Shown: in pieces, positions 50,743 through 60,697 of the stretch | How the letters are laid out: each line of letters starts with the position of its first letter | Numbering within the stretch: position 1 is the stretch's first letter | From: Flavobacterium frigidarium DSM 17623 | GTDB lineage: Bacteria > Bacteroidota > Bacteroidia > Flavobacteriales > Flavobacteriaceae | Direction: 5' to 3' | Length of the DNA: 64,000 nt | NCBI RefSeq assembly: GCF_000425505.1 | Contig: NZ_AUDO01000008.1 | Location: 62,001 to 126,000 of the forward strand | The notes under the pieces: generated by a model | Databases searched by the model: none | Told to the model about the DNA's origin: nothing | Seen by the model: only the letters and a program-made list of their open reading frames with translations | Translations under genes and position numbers: made by a program

Positions 50743-51269
50743 TATTTGAATTGTTTGAATAAATCCCAAATTACAATTCCTGCACTTACTGAAATGTTCA
50801 AGGAGTGTTTGGTGCCTAATTGCGGAATTTCGATACAACCATCACATAATGCTACTGCTTCTTGATTTACACCATGCACTTCGTTCCCAAAAACGACTGC
50901 ATAACGCTGTGAAGGATCTACTTTAAAACTTTGTAAAAATGTGGCACTTTCTACTTGCTCAATTGCCAAAGTAATTACGTTATCGTTTTTCAAATTTTGA
51001 ATTACTTCCAATACATTTTCGTGATGTTCCCAAACTACTGTTTCAGTTGCGCCCAAAGCAGTTTTGTGAATTTCCTTGTTGGGTGGGGTGGCAGTAATTC
51101 CGCACAAGTATATTTTTTCGATTAAAAAAGCATCTGAAGTTCTAAATACAGAGCCAATATTATGTAGGCTTCTTATATCGTCTAATATTACTATGATAGG
51201 TGTCTTTTCAGATTGTTTGAATGCTGTTACACTTTTACGCTCTAACTCGCTATTTTCTAATTTTCTCAT
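50739..51269 (-). CDS. TrmH/SpoU family RNA 2'-O-methyltransferase
   Basis: 176 residues. SPOUT-fold methyltransferase: motif 1 VILDDIRSLHNIGSVFRTSDAF near residue 30, motif 2 VVFGNEVHGVNQEAVALCDGCIEIPQ near residue 125, and motif 3 SLNISVSAGIVIWDLF near the end form the knotted SAM site. Target nucleotide unknown; the length without an N-terminal extension fits tRNA methyltransferases of the TrmH/TrmL type. Its 3' end overlaps the convergent FolK-dNK gene. Confidence 0.9.
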   Translation of the reverse strand: MRKLENSELERKSVTAFKQSEKTPIIVILDDIRSLHNIGSVFRTSDAFLIEKIYLCGITATPPNKEIHKTALGATETVVWEHHENVLEVIQNLKNDNVITLAIEQVESATFLQSFKVDPSQRYAVVFGNEVHGVNQEAVALCDGCIEIPQLGTKHSLNISVSAGIVIWDLFKQFKY

Positions 51270-51293
51270 GCTATTTTATTAATTGTAAAAAAA

Positions 51294-51316
51294 AAGCTTC
51301 CGGATGAGGGAAGCTT
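51294..51316 (-). terminator. Intrinsic terminator of the DUF1573 gene
   Basis: Stem AAGCTTCC / GGAAGCTT; on the minus strand it is followed by nine T. Confidence 0.85.
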
Positions 51317-51339
51317 ATAAAGTATATTTTGTAGAGCTT

Positions 51340-51774
51340 TTAGCTTTTTGCAGCTGCATCGGCTAATACTTCACCTTTAATAGTAAGTACTTTTGTAGGT
51401 TGTCCTGCAGCGTTTGAAGTTACAGTTACAGTTTTAGTAAATTGACCAACTCTATCAGTAGCATATTTTACTCCAATCACACCTTTTGCACCAGGAGCGA
51501 TAGGCTCTCTTGGAGAAGTAGGAACTGTACATCCACAAGAACCTTGAGTATTTGTAATGATTAATGGTTTGTTACCGTTATTTGTAAATACAAATTCACG
51601 TTTTCCATCAGCATTGTGTGCTATTTTACCATAATCGATAGTTTCATTAACAAATGTCATTCCCGCACCGTTAACTTTAGTTGTTGCAGCTTTAACTTTT
51701 TTGCTAGTTTCTTGAGCTTGAGAAGTTGTAACCCCTAAAACAACTAGCATTGCAAGTGTAAGTATTTTTTTCAT
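51340..51774 (-). CDS. DUF1573 exported protein
   Basis: 144 residues with a signal peptide (MLVVLGVTTSQAQ). The DUF1573 domain, an immunoglobulin-like beta sandwich, is clear: MTFVNETIDYGKIAHNADGKREFVFTNNGNKPLIITNTQGSCGCTVP, with the conserved CGC, then PGAKGVIGVKYATDRVGQFTKTVTV. Function is unknown; these small secreted proteins are abundant in Flavobacteriia. A TAAATTTG -7 motif (51800-51807, minus strand) lies 26 bp upstream of the start. Confidence 0.92.
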   Translation of the reverse strand: MKKILTLAMLVVLGVTTSQAQETSKKVKAATTKVNGAGMTFVNETIDYGKIAHNADGKREFVFTNNGNKPLIITNTQGSCGCTVPTSPREPIAPGAKGVIGVKYATDRVGQFTKTVTVTSNAAGQPTKVLTIKGEVLADAAAKS

Positions 51775-51933
51775 GATTGTAATTTTATAATTATTTCAAC
51801 AAATTTAAAGAAAAAATCGTGCCAATAACTTAAAATTACCCTAAAAATGGTTATTTTTTTTCTAGTAATTCTTTATTGAATATATAATATTTAAATTCGC
51901 TGCTGTAATAAACCTCATTTAAAAATAAATATT

Positions 51934-54540
51934 TTGGCAGCCAAAGATAAAGTCGTTAAGGAAACTCCGTTGATGAAACAATACAATGAAATAAAGAGAA
52001 AGTATCCAGATGCTTGCTTATTATTTAGAGTAGGTGATTTCTATGAAACTTTTGGAGATGATGCCGTGCGAGCGTCTAAGATTCTTGGAATTACATTAAC
52101 AAAACGAGGTGCGGGTTCTGAAACAGAAACAGCGCTTGCAGGTTTTCCGCATCACTCTATTAACACTTATTTGCCAAAATTAGTAAAAGCAGGTTTGCGT
52201 GTGGCTATTTGTGATCAATTAGAAGATCCTAAAATGACCAAGACCATTGTGAAACGTGGGGTTACTGAGTTAGTAACACCGGGTGTCTCGATGAATGATG
52301 AGGTGCTACAGTCTAAAACCAATAATTTTCTAGCTTCAGTTTATTTTGCGAATAAATCTATTGGGATTGCATTTCTCGATGTGTCTACAGGAGAGTTTTT
52401 AACAGCGCAAGGGAATGCCGAATATATTGATAAATTATTGCAGAATTTTAACCCTTCTGAGGTTTTAATTCCAAAGAATAATAAAGGGGATTTCAAGCAG
52501 GCTTTTGGTGAAGACTATCACAGTTTTTATCTTGAAGATTGGATTTATAAAGAAGATTACGCATTTGAGACATTGACTAAGCATTTTCAAACCATTTCAT
52601 TGAAAGGTTTTGGTGTCGAAGATTTAAAGGAAGGAGTAATTGCTTCAGGTGCAATCTTGTACTACCTAGGCGAAACGCAGCACAATAGAGTGCAACATAT
52701 TACGGCAATCCAGCGCATTGCTGAAGATGCTTATGTGTGGATGGACCGATTTACAATTCGCAATTTAGAATTATATCACAGTTATAACCCTAACGCAGTT
52801 ACATTGCTGGATGTTATAGATAAAACGCTTTCGCCAATGGGTGGGCGTTTATTAAAAAGATGGTTGGCTCTGCCTTTAAAGGATGCTTCAAAAATAAAAG
52901 GCCGTCATCAGGTAGTTGCTTATCTCCAAGAAAATCAAGAAGTGCTGCAGCAAATGCAGAATCAAATAAAGCAAATCTCCGACTTAGAGCGCTTGATTTC
53001 TAAAATTGCAGCTGGAAAAGTATCGCCTCGCGAGATAGTTTATCTAAAAGAGTCATTAGATGCCATTATTCCTATGAAGACATTGGCTTTAGCAAGTTCT
53101 CAAGAAGCTGTTAAAGTTATCGGGGACAGTTTGCATAGTTGTGATTTGTTGCGTGAGAAAATTAAAGTTACTTTAAATCAAGATGCTCCTGTGGCTGTGG
53201 CTAAAGGAAATGCAATTGCTAAGGGAATTAGTGAGGAGCTAGACGAACTTAGAGCAATATCAACTTCAGGAAAGGAATTTCTTGAAGGGATTGAAGCGCG
53301 TGAATCACAACGCACCGGAATTACCTCTCTTAAAATTTCGTTTAATAATGTTTTTGGTTATTATATCGAAGTGAGAAATACGCACAAAGATAAAGTCCCT
53401 ACAGAGTGGATTAGAAAACAAACTCTAGTTAATGCAGAGCGCTATATAACGGAAGAGTTAAAAGAATACGAAGCAAAAATCCTTGGTGCCGAAGAGAAGA
53501 TTCATAAAATAGAGGCAGAGTTGTTTGAGCAATTAGTTGCTTGGATTGCTACCTATATTAAGCCAGTGCAGTTAAACGCAAATTTAGTAGCGCAGCTAGA
53601 CTGTTTGTGCTCGTTTACACAATTGGCGATCGAAAATCAATACAATTGCCCTGAATTAGATGAAACGTTCGAACTAGATATAAAAAATGGTAGGCATCCT
53701 GTTATCGAGAAACAACTGCCAGTAGGAACTCCTTACATTGCTAATGATGTTTATTTAGACCGTGAAACGCAACAATTAATAATGATTACAGGTCCTAATA
53801 TGTCTGGTAAGTCGGCTATATTGCGTCAAACTGCATTGATTGTATTACTTGCTCAAATGGGAAGTTTTGTCCCTGCAGATAGTGTGCGTATGGGAGTAGT
53901 AGACAAGATATTCACTAGAGTGGGGGCGAGTGATAATATCTCGATGGGAGAATCTACTTTTATGGTAGAGATGAATGAAACGGCTTCTATTTTGAATAAT
54001 ATTTCTGATCGAAGTTTGGTGCTTCTAGATGAAATAGGTCGTGGAACGAGTACCTATGACGGAATATCAATTGCGTGGGCTATTGCCGAATTTTTACACG
54101 AGCACCCATCGAGACCTAAAACGCTTTTTGCAACTCATTATCATGAGTTAAATGAAATGACAGAGTCGCTTTCGAGAATTCAAAATTACAATGTAGCTGT
54201 AAAGGAATTAAAAGACAATGTGCTTTTTATTCGAAAATTAATAAAAGGCGGTAGTGCGCATAGCTTTGGAATTCACGTGGCTAAAATGGCTGGAATGCCT
54301 CAAATTGTTTTATTAAAAGCACAGAAGATATTGAAAAAGCTTGAGAAAAATCATTCTGGAGAAGTTCTAAACGGAATCAAGGCCGAGCAAGACGAGATGC
54401 AAATGAGTTTTTTCAATTTAGATGATCCCTTATTAGAGGAAATCAAGGAAGAGATATTAAATTTAGATGTTAATACAATTACACCAGTGGAAGCATTAAT
54501 GAAGCTAAATGAAATAAAAAGAATGATCACCAGAAAATAA
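51934..54540 (+). CDS. mutS: DNA mismatch repair protein MutS
   Basis: 868 residues from a TTG start. I keep it because [40 protein letters not shown] is the natural N-terminus, with the mismatch-reading F-Y-E motif at its end. Domains I-V follow in order, with Walker A GPNMSGKS near 619, [14 protein letters not shown]alker B/signature near 700, and FATHYHEL. The C-terminus contains the helix-turn-helix dimer region and ends with [14 protein letters not shown]. It recognises mismatches and recruits MutL. The tRNA-Gly gene follows. Confidence 0.96.
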   Translation: MAAKDKVVKETPLMKQYNEIKRKYPDACLLFRVGDFYETFGDDAVRASKILGITLTKRGAGSETETALAGFPHHSINTYLPKLVKAGLRVAICDQLEDPKMTKTIVKRGVTELVTPGVSMNDEVLQSKTNNFLASVYFANKSIGIAFLDVSTGEFLTAQGNAEYIDKLLQNFNPSEVLIPKNNKGDFKQAFGEDYHSFYLEDWIYKEDYAFETLTKHFQTISLKGFGVEDLKEGVIASGAILYYLGETQHNRVQHITAIQRIAEDAYVWMDRFTIRNLELYHSYNPNAVTLLDVIDKTLSPMGGRLLKRWLALPLKDASKIKGRHQVVAYLQENQEVLQQMQNQIKQISDLERLISKIAAGKVSPREIVYLKESLDAIIPMKTLALASSQEAVKVIGDSLHSCDLLREKIKVTLNQDAPVAVAKGNAIAKGISEELDELRAISTSGKEFLEGIEARESQRTGITSLKISFNNVFGYYIEVRNTHKDKVPTEWIRKQTLVNAERYITEELKEYEAKILGAEEKIHKIEAELFEQLVAWIATYIKPVQLNANLVAQLDCLCSFTQLAIENQYNCPELDETFELDIKNGRHPVIEKQLPVGTPYIANDVYLDRETQQLIMITGPNMSGKSAILRQTALIVLLAQMGSFVPADSVRMGVVDKIFTRVGASDNISMGESTFMVEMNETASILNNISDRSLVLLDEIGRGTSTYDGISIAWAIAEFLHEHPSRPKTLFATHYHELNEMTESLSRIQNYNVAVKELKDNVLFIRKLIKGGSAHSFGIHVAKMAGMPQIVLLKAQKILKKLEKNHSGEVLNGIKAEQDEMQMSFFNLDDPLLEEIKEEILNLDVNTITPVEALMKLNEIKRMITRK

Positions 54541-54606
54541 TTTATTTTACAAAGTTTAGGTTATCAGAGTTTTATGAAATAATTAAAAATATTATTTCTA
54601 AAGTGC

Positions 54607-54636
54607 TTGTTTAATTGGATAAATGTCTTAAATTTG
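54607..54636 (+). promoter_or_regulatory. Promoter of the tRNA-Gly / tRNA-Leu unit
   Basis: TTG at 54607-54609 and TAAATTTG at 54629-54636, 19 nt apart, match the Bacteroidota consensus; the tRNA-Gly starts 48 bp downstream. Confidence 0.75.
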
Positions 54637-54684
54637 CCACCGCAATACACAACAAGTATTGTTGTTCTTATCAAGAATTGAAAT

Positions 54685-54760
54685 GCGAAAATAGCTCAGT
54701 TGGTAGAGCGCGACCTTGCCAAGGTCGAGGTCGCGGGTTCGAGCCCCGTTTTTCGCTCCA
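54685..54760 (+). tRNA. tRNA-Gly (anticodon GCC)
   Basis: Acceptor stem GCGAAAA / TTTTCGC. The anticodon arm CGACC-TTGCCAA-GGTCG gives GCC, and the T-arm is GCGGG-TTCGAGC-CCCGT. The 3' CCA (54758-54760) is encoded, unlike in the other two tRNAs of the window. Confidence 0.95.
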
Positions 54761-54771
54761 CGTCACATAAT

Positions 54772-54857
54772 GCTCGGATGGTGAAATTGGTAGACACGCT
54801 GGACTTAAAATCCAGTGAACAGCAATGTTCGTGCGGGTTCAAGTCCCGCTCTGAGTA
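54772..54857 (+). tRNA. tRNA-Leu (anticodon TAA)
   Basis: 86 nt with a long variable arm, as expected for a class II tRNA. The acceptor GCTCGGA pairs with TCTGAGT. The anticodon arm CTGGA-CTTAAAA-TCCAG gives TAA, and the T-arm is GCGGG-TTCAAGT-CCCGC. CCA is not encoded. It starts 11 bp after tRNA-Gly, so they share a transcript. Confidence 0.95.
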
Positions 54858-54861
54858 CTAA

Positions 54862-54892
54862 AGCCTCTTCTTTTGAAGAGGCTTTTTTTTTG
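54862..54892 (+). terminator. Terminator of the tRNA pair
   Basis: Perfect 9-bp stem AGCCTCTTC / GAAGAGGCT, TTTT loop, followed by ten T. Confidence 0.92.
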
Positions 54893-54964
54893 CTCTTTTT
54901 TTTAAATACCTCTTTTTAGTGCAATTTTCTTTTATGGCTTTAAAAACACAATTATAATTTAGAT

Positions 54965-55312
54965 ATGGCTTCCTTAGTAATAACAAAACGTTTTAGCGGT
55001 GATTACAAATTCGAACTTACCTCAAGAAAAGGAAAGACGATATTTACTAGTAATCCTTATGAACTGCGAATGGATTGTGAGGCTGACGCTGAGCGACTGA
55101 AAATGCTCTTTGAGAGTTGTTCTTATGTTAAGTTTAAAACAACAAAGGGGAAGTTCTTTTTTAGGGTTGTCGTCGATGGAGTGGTTATGGCAACTAGTAG
55201 AAAATACAGTACAGAATTAATGGTGCAAAAGGGAATTGCTGAAATTGTAAAATATGGCTCCAAAGCTGAGATTTTAGATTTCTCTAATAATGATTTTACC
55301 TTTACTGATTAA
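54965..55312 (+). CDS. YegP family protein (DUF1508)
   Basis: 115 residues, cytoplasmic. Two DUF1508-like units are seen: YKFELTSRKGKTIFTSNPYELRMDCEADAERL and, more diverged, FKTTKGKFFFRVVVDGVVMATSRKYSTELMVQKGIAEI. The family usually has tandem repeats of a beta-beta-beta-alpha unit with the pattern F-x-L-x-x-x-x-G-x-x-I. Function unknown. It is flanked by terminators, so it is a single-gene unit. Confidence 0.85.
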   Translation: MASLVITKRFSGDYKFELTSRKGKTIFTSNPYELRMDCEADAERLKMLFESCSYVKFKTTKGKFFFRVVVDGVVMATSRKYSTELMVQKGIAEIVKYGSKAEILDFSNNDFTFTD

Positions 55313-55334
55313 GCAGAGTTTATCGTAAATAGCA

Positions 55335-55365
55335 AAGGCGCTCTTTATATAAAGAGCGCCTTTTT
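55335..55365 (+). terminator. Terminator of the YegP-type gene
   Basis: Perfect stem around AAAGGCGCTCTTTA / TAAAGAGCGCCTTT followed by T-rich sequence. Confidence 0.88.
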
Positions 55366-55400
55366 ATTTGCTTAAAAGTACTAAAAAACTAAAATAAAAA

Positions 55401-55425
55401 AGCCATCACGCTTGCGCGGATGGCT
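55401..55425 (-). terminator. Terminator of the small repeat lipoprotein gene
   Basis: AGCCATC / GATGGCT stem with a GC-rich loop; T6 follows on the minus strand. Confidence 0.85.
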
Positions 55426-55448
55426 TTGATTTTAGAATTTAATTCTGA

Positions 55449-55667
55449 TTAGTGTGCAGCTTCAGTTGCAGTTTCAGCAGCGTCAGTTGCTACAGTAGCA
55501 GCAGAATCCATTACTTGTGCAGCAGAATCCATTACTTGAGCAGCAGAATCTTCAACAACAACTGTAGAATCTACAGCCATAGTGTCTTCAGCGTTAGCAT
55601 CAGCTTTTTTACAAGAAACAACAGTTAATACAGCAACAGCAGCTAAACTTAAAAATACTTTTTTCAT
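55449..55667 (-). CDS. Small Ala/Val/Asp-rich lipoprotein with heptad-like repeats
   Basis: 72 residues. The lipoprotein signal is LTVVSC (Cys19). The mature part is acidic and low in complexity, with VMDSAAQ repeated twice, a third partial copy (VMDSAAT), and then AATD/AETATEAAH. The repeats are near-identical 21-bp units at the DNA level. No family is recognised; such short lipoproteins with alanine-rich coils are common in flavobacteria. A -7 box (TATCTTTG, 55704-55711, minus strand) precedes it and a terminator follows, supporting it as a real gene. Confidence 0.75.
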   Translation of the reverse strand: MKKVFLSLAAVAVLTVVSCKKADANAEDTMAVDSTVVVEDSAAQVMDSAAQVMDSAATVATDAAETATEAAH

Positions 55668-56086
55668 CTTAATTTAATATAAAGGTTAATTATTAATTCG
55701 ACGCAAAGATATAAATTTTTTGATATGTAAATTATTTTTTGAATTTTTTTTTAAAAATAATTAATCTTTTTTGTCTTAGTGATATAGAGCAATATCTATG
55801 CCTAATGTAGGGAGACTTTAAAATGCTATTTACAGTAACTGAAATGGTAACTTTAAAGGAGGGGTTATAGGTGTGTTACAATGTTGAGAGAAATTCTGAA
55901 ACATGTTGTAAAAACTTGTTTGAGACGTATTGTAGCTTGGTTATCAGCTTTTTAATTTGTGTGTTGTATAGTGAACTATTAGCTAGTACTGTTTATGAAA
56001 AGTTTTATTTCTTTTCAGAATCATACATGACTATATCTTTGTCAGTGTGTAAAAAAGTAACACTGTAACGATGGTTGTTTTACCCC
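55668..56086. other. 419-bp intergenic region
   Basis: AT-rich stretch between the small lipoprotein and Kdo transferase genes. It contains the lipoprotein's -7 box at 55704-55711. A short open frame near 55871-56068 lacks a start context or recognisable product. I see no RNA gene or repeat. Confidence 0.5.
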
Positions 56087-57331
56087 TTAAATTGTAGCTG
56101 ATTGTCTAACGTAATTCATTATGATTTGCGTTGCGCCTTTATTCATGCCAATAAATGTGCTACAGATATGTCCTTTTTCAAAACGCAGTAGTTCGTCACG
56201 CAGTAATTCATCCATCTTTATGGTCAATTCTGCTAGATTTGAAATCGCTGTAGCGCCATCTAAATTGATTAATGCGGTAGCTTCGGCAAAGTGTGAATAA
56301 TTAGGTCCAATAAGTATAGGGACACCAAAAGTGGCAGGTTCTAGTATATTGTGTATGCCAGGATTGCCAAAACCTCCTCCCACATAAGCGATATCAGCAT
56401 AGCTATATATTTTTGTTAAGATGCCAATGGTGTCTATTATCAATACATCATAATCACTAAGGTCTTTACCTTCATGCTCTGAGAATAAGATAGTTTTACG
56501 TATGATTCCAGTTTTGAGTTCTTTAATTTGTTCCGGCTTTATATTATGGGGAGCAATTATAAATTTGGCAGCATGCTTATTAGTATTAATGTACTGTGTT
56601 AAAAGCAACTCGTCTTTAGGCCAAGAACTTCCTATAACCACTGTGAGTTGATCATTTTTAAAATTCGAAACAAATTCTAATCGATTGTCTTTTTCGACTA
56701 TCGCAGCTACTCGATCAAATCGGGTGTCTCCTGAAATTGCTACATTGTTTTTACCTATACTTGCTAACAATTTTTTTGACTGCTCATTTTGAACGAAAAA
56801 GTAGGTAAAGGTATCGAGAGCTTTTCGATAAAAACCACCATACCATTTAAAGAAGGCTTGATTCTCTCTTAAAATACCCGAAATTAAAAAAGTCTTTATG
56901 TTATTAGCTTTTAATTCTTTTAAATAATTTGGCCAAAACTCGTACTTAATAAAGAAAACTAAATCAGGGTGTGCTAACGCAATGAACTTCTGCGCATTTT
57001 TTTTAGTGTCTAATGGGAGATAAACTGTAACATCTGCTGCTGTATTGTTTTTTCTTACTTCATAACCTGATGGAGAGAAAAACGTGACGATGATTTTATG
57101 AGTGGGGTACGTGGCCTTTACTTTTTCGATAACGGGCAAACCTTGTTCGTATTCTCCTAAAGAGGCGGCATGAAACCAAATCGTTTTATCTGTAGGCGAT
57201 ATTTTTTGAGATAAAATTGTAAATACGTCTTTTCTTCCTTCAACAAAGAGTTTCATTTTTGGATTAAAAAGTGCGATTAGAGCAAGCAATTTCGAAACTA
57301 TGATTGCAAAACAATTGTATAGGAAAAACAT
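56087..57331 (-). CDS. waaA: 3-deoxy-D-manno-octulosonic acid transferase
   Basis: 414 residues. GT30 glycosyltransferase adding Kdo to lipid A precursor at the inner membrane. An N-terminal membrane segment (FFLYNCFAIIVSKLLALIALF) is followed by the family motif WFHAASLGEYEQGLPVI with the catalytic Glu near residue 60. Further motifs are FFSPSGYEVRKN, FFIKYEFWPNYL, and in the C-terminal half VGGGFGNPGIHNILEPATFGVPILIGPNY. All key segments are intact. It is divergent from the DegT-type aminotransferase. Confidence 0.94.
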   Translation of the reverse strand: MFFLYNCFAIIVSKLLALIALFNPKMKLFVEGRKDVFTILSQKISPTDKTIWFHAASLGEYEQGLPVIEKVKATYPTHKIIVTFFSPSGYEVRKNNTAADVTVYLPLDTKKNAQKFIALAHPDLVFFIKYEFWPNYLKELKANNIKTFLISGILRENQAFFKWYGGFYRKALDTFTYFFVQNEQSKKLLASIGKNNVAISGDTRFDRVAAIVEKDNRLEFVSNFKNDQLTVVIGSSWPKDELLLTQYINTNKHAAKFIIAPHNIKPEQIKELKTGIIRKTILFSEHEGKDLSDYDVLIIDTIGILTKIYSYADIAYVGGGFGNPGIHNILEPATFGVPILIGPNYSHFAEATALINLDGATAISNLAELTIKMDELLRDELLRFEKGHICSTFIGMNKGATQIIMNYVRQSATI

Positions 57332-57499
57332 GAGTTGTATTTTTTTGGATGCTAAAATACATATTTTATTTCGAATCTTATTTCGGCTACGTTAAGCAAA
57401 AGCCGAATGTTTTGGTGTTGAGCGAGGGATATAAATAATAAGCTATTCTGAATTTAGTGTGATTATAAATTCTTAATTTTGTATTTATAATTTTATCGA

Positions 57500-58630
57500 A
57501 TGAAAAAAATACAAATGGTTGACCTAAAAAGTCAATACGAAAAAATAAAAGAGACAGTCAATGTTTCTATTCAAGAAGTTTTAGATACAAATGCATATAT
57601 CAATGGACCAGAAGTTCATAAATTCCAAAAGAATTTAGAGGATTACTTGGGTGTTAAACACGTAATTCCTTGTGCAAATGGTACTGATGCTTTGCAGATT
57701 GCAATGATGGGACTTGGTTTACAGCCCGGAGATGAGGTAATTACTGCCGATTTTACGTTTGCCGCTACTGTTGAAGTTATTGCATTGTTGCAACTAACAC
57801 CCGTTTTAGTAGATGTTGATATGTATAATATGAATATCTCTATTGAAGCGATTAAAAAAGCAATCACTCCTAAGACTAAAGCAATTGTTCCCGTACATTT
57901 ATTTGGACGTGCAGCAAATATGGAAGCTATTATGGCAATAGCCAAAGAGCATAACTTATTTGTAATCGAAGACAATGCACAAGCTATTGGGGCCAACTGT
58001 AAATCATCGGATGGCGTTAAGAAAAAAGCAGGAACCATAGGGCATGTGGGAGCTACTTCGTTTTTTCCATCTAAAAATCTAGGTTGTTATGGTGATGGTG
58101 GAGCTATTTTTACAAATGATGATGCACTAGCACATACTTTACGAGGAATCGTAAATCACGGAATGTACGAACGTTATCACCACGATGTTGTAGGAGTAAA
58201 TTCTCGTTTAGATAGTATACAAGCAGCAGTTTTAAATGCTAAATTACCATTGCTTGATCAATACAATGCAGCGAGACAAGATGCAGCCAGAAAATACTCT
58301 GCAGCTTTTGAAGGGCATCAAAATATTATTGCGCCCCAAATTTGCGATATTTGTGATTGTCACGTATTTCATCAATATACGTTGCGAATTATTAATGCAG
58401 ATAGAAATGGTTTGATGCAGCATTTATTAGACAAAGGAATTCCTTGTGCAATTTATTATCCAATTCCGCTACATTCTCAAAAAGCGTATAAAGATGAGAG
58501 GTACAAAGAGGAAGATTTTCCTGTAACCAATCAATTAGTTCAAGAAGTATTGTCATTGCCAATGCATACTGAACTTGATGACGAACAAATAAAATTCATC
58601 ACCGATAGTGTTTTAGAATTTTTAAAATAA
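57500..58630 (+). CDS. DegT/DnrJ/EryC1/StrS family sugar aminotransferase
   Basis: 376 residues, PLP-dependent. The start VDLKSQYEKIKETVNVSIQEVLDTNAYINGPEV is typical. CANGTDALQIA binds the phosphate, and VIEDNAQAIGA has the Asp that pairs with the pyridine nitrogen. The Schiff-base Lys lies in TSFFPSKNLGCYGDGGA (near 192). Members convert NDP-keto-sugars to amino sugars for O-antigen or glycans. galE lies 72 bp downstream behind a hairpin. The exact sugar is unknown. Confidence 0.92.
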   Translation: MKKIQMVDLKSQYEKIKETVNVSIQEVLDTNAYINGPEVHKFQKNLEDYLGVKHVIPCANGTDALQIAMMGLGLQPGDEVITADFTFAATVEVIALLQLTPVLVDVDMYNMNISIEAIKKAITPKTKAIVPVHLFGRAANMEAIMAIAKEHNLFVIEDNAQAIGANCKSSDGVKKKAGTIGHVGATSFFPSKNLGCYGDGGAIFTNDDALAHTLRGIVNHGMYERYHHDVVGVNSRLDSIQAAVLNAKLPLLDQYNAARQDAARKYSAAFEGHQNIIAPQICDICDCHVFHQYTLRIINADRNGLMQHLLDKGIPCAIYYPIPLHSQKAYKDERYKEEDFPVTNQLVQEVLSLPMHTELDDEQIKFITDSVLEFLK

Positions 58631-58638
58631 AAATTAAA

Positions 58639-58662
58639 GACGCGATTAATCGCGTCTTTTTT
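58639..58662 (+). terminator. Terminator between the aminotransferase and galE
   Basis: Perfect palindrome GACGCGATTAATCGCGTC followed by T6. Confidence 0.88.
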
Positions 58663-58702
58663 ATGCATTGAAAAGATAGCTTTTACAATTTAAAAATAAA
58701 AA

Positions 58703-59716
58703 ATGAAAATACTTGTAACAGGAGGATTAGGATTTATAGGTTCGCACACTGTGGTAGAACTCCAAAATCAAGGTTTTGAAGTAGTTATCGTAGACGACTT
58801 GTCAAATACCTCGCTGAGCGTTTTAGACGGAATTAAAAACATCACGGGTAAAGTTCCTGCTTTTGAAAAATTAGATTTAAGAGAAAAAAATAGCGTTCAA
58901 GATTTTTTTAAAAGGAATCAAGAAATTGCTGGAGTGATACATTTTGCCGCCTCAAAAGCTGTAGGCGAAAGTGTTGAGAATCCTTTATTGTATTATGAAA
59001 ACAATATCAGTGCGCTGGTATATCTTTTGCAAGAATTACAGAAAAAAGAGGCTGCTAGTTTCATCTTTAGCTCGTCATGTACTGTTTATGGTCAGGCCGA
59101 AAAGATGCCAATTACTGAAAATGCTCCAATACAAACAGCAATGTCTCCTTATGGAAATACAAAGCAAATAGGAGAGGAAATCATCACAGATACAGCAAAG
59201 GTGACAGACATTAATGCTATTTTATTGCGATATTTTAACCCGATAGGATCACACCCTTCAGCTGAAATAGGGGAGTTACCGCTAGGAGTTCCTCAAAATT
59301 TAGTGCCATTTATCACACAAACTGGAATGGGATTGAGAAACGAACTTTCGGTTTATGGGGATGATTATCCTACAGCTGATGGAACTGCAGTACGTGATTA
59401 TATTCACGTAGTTGATTTGGCCAAAGCCCATGTTATTGCTTTAAAAAGATTATTAGATAAAAAGAACCTTGAAAAAGTAGAAACTTTTAATCTTGGAACA
59501 GGAACGGGAAGCTCAGTGCTAGAGGTTATTCAAGCATTCGAAAAAGTAAGTGGCAAAAAATTACCGTATAAATTAGTAGGACGTCGTGAAGGTGATATTA
59601 CAGAAGCTTATGCGAATACCGATAAAGCCAATACAGTTTTAGGTTGGAAGGCACAATCAACTTTAGAGGAAGCGATGGCAAGTGCTTGGAAATGGGAACA
59701 AAAAGTGAGAAGCTAG
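58703..59716 (+). CDS. galE: UDP-glucose 4-epimerase
   Basis: 337 residues. Extended short-chain dehydrogenase with NAD-binding GGLGFIGSHT (7-16), the VIHFAASKAVGES motif, the catalytic Ser in FSSSCTVYG and YxxxK as YGNTKQIGE (near 150). RYFNPIGSHPSAEIGE is the GalE-specific region. It interconverts UDP-glucose and UDP-galactose for glycan synthesis. It follows the sugar aminotransferase on the same strand, both probably feeding surface polysaccharide. Confidence 0.94.
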   Translation: MKILVTGGLGFIGSHTVVELQNQGFEVVIVDDLSNTSLSVLDGIKNITGKVPAFEKLDLREKNSVQDFFKRNQEIAGVIHFAASKAVGESVENPLLYYENNISALVYLLQELQKKEAASFIFSSSCTVYGQAEKMPITENAPIQTAMSPYGNTKQIGEEIITDTAKVTDINAILLRYFNPIGSHPSAEIGELPLGVPQNLVPFITQTGMGLRNELSVYGDDYPTADGTAVRDYIHVVDLAKAHVIALKRLLDKKNLEKVETFNLGTGTGSSVLEVIQAFEKVSGKKLPYKLVGRREGDITEAYANTDKANTVLGWKAQSTLEEAMASAWKWEQKVRS

Positions 59717-59748
59717 TTGCTATTTAAGATACATTATATTTATAAAAA

Positions 59749-59784
59749 AATCCCAAACTATCAAGACGATACTTTGGGATTTTC
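59749..59784. terminator. Shared convergent terminator of galE and fabD
   Basis: Stem AATCCCAAA / TTTGGGATT with a 15-nt loop; T/A runs on both sides let it work for both convergent genes. Confidence 0.8.
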
Positions 59785-59821
59785 TAATTTATAGCCTGTT
59801 GTAGACTTTGAAGAAAATTAC

Positions 59822-60697
59822 TTATGCATTTGCAGTAGCAGCTTCTTTATCAATTTTTCCAATTAAACCAGCTAGTACTTTTCCTGGTCCTACTTCAGTG
59901 AATAAAGTAGCGCCATCAGCGATCATTTGTTGTACTGATTGCGTCCATTTAACTGGAGCTGTCAATTGTATGATTAGGTTTTTCTTGATTTCATTTGCGT
60001 CTGAAACTGCGCTTGCTGTTACATTTTGATAAACAGGGCAAATAGGAGTAGAGAATGTAGTTGCTTCAATAGCAGCAGCTAATTCCTCTCTTGCTGGTTC
60101 CATCATTGGTGAATGAAAAGCTCCACCTACCGGTAATAGTAACGCTCTTTTTGCTCCAGCTTCTTTCATAGCAACACAGGCCGCTTCAACAGCCGTTGTT
60201 TCACCCGAAATTACTAATTGTCCAGGGCAGTTGTAATTTGCAGCTACTACGACACCATCAATAGCAGCACAAACTTCTTCAACTACATTATCTGCAAGTC
60301 CTAAAACGGCAGCCATTGTAGAAGGCTTGATTTCGCATGCTTTTTGCATTGCTAAAGCTCTTTGTGAAACTAATTTTAACCCGTCTTCAAATGACAAAGT
60401 ACCGTTTGCAACTAAGGCAGAGAATTCTCCTAATGAATGTCCTGCAACCATTTCTGGCTTAAAATCAGCGCCCAAAGTTTTAGCTAATATCACTGAATGT
60501 AAAAAAACTGCTGGCTGTGTAACCTTAGTTTCTTTTAATTCTTCGGCCGTTCCTTCAAACATAATGTCTGTGATACGGAAACCTAAAATTTCGTTCGCTT
60601 GCTCAAAAAGCTCTTTAGCCAAAGGAGAGTTTTCGTATAAATCTTTTCCCATTCCTGTGAATTGTGCGCCTTGTCCTGGAAATACGTATGCTTTCAT
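59822..60697 (-). CDS. fabD: Malonyl-CoA:ACP transacylase
   Basis: 291 residues, cytoplasmic. It transfers malonyl groups to ACP for fatty-acid synthesis. Motifs: FPGQGAQFTGMGKDLYE at the start, active-site Ser88 in GHSLGEFSAL, an Arg in SQRALAMQKAC, His in GGAFHSPMMEPA and the EVGPGKVLAGLI end. The length is typical. It is alone here, with no other fab genes nearby. Confidence 0.95.
   Translation of the reverse strand: MKAYVFPGQGAQFTGMGKDLYENSPLAKELFEQANEILGFRITDIMFEGTAEELKETKVTQPAVFLHSVILAKTLGADFKPEMVAGHSLGEFSALVANGTLSFEDGLKLVSQRALAMQKACEIKPSTMAAVLGLADNVVEEVCAAIDGVVVAANYNCPGQLVISGETTAVEAACVAMKEAGAKRALLLPVGGAFHSPMMEPAREELAAAIEATTFSTPICPVYQNVTASAVSDANEIKKNLIIQLTAPVKWTQSVQQMIADGATLFTEVGPGKVLAGLIGKIDKEAATANA

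Noticed and set aside
55871..56068. 65-codon plus-strand frame in the gap before the Kdo transferase gene
   Set aside because: No family similarity, atypical Cys-rich composition, no terminator or clear promoter; likely chance.
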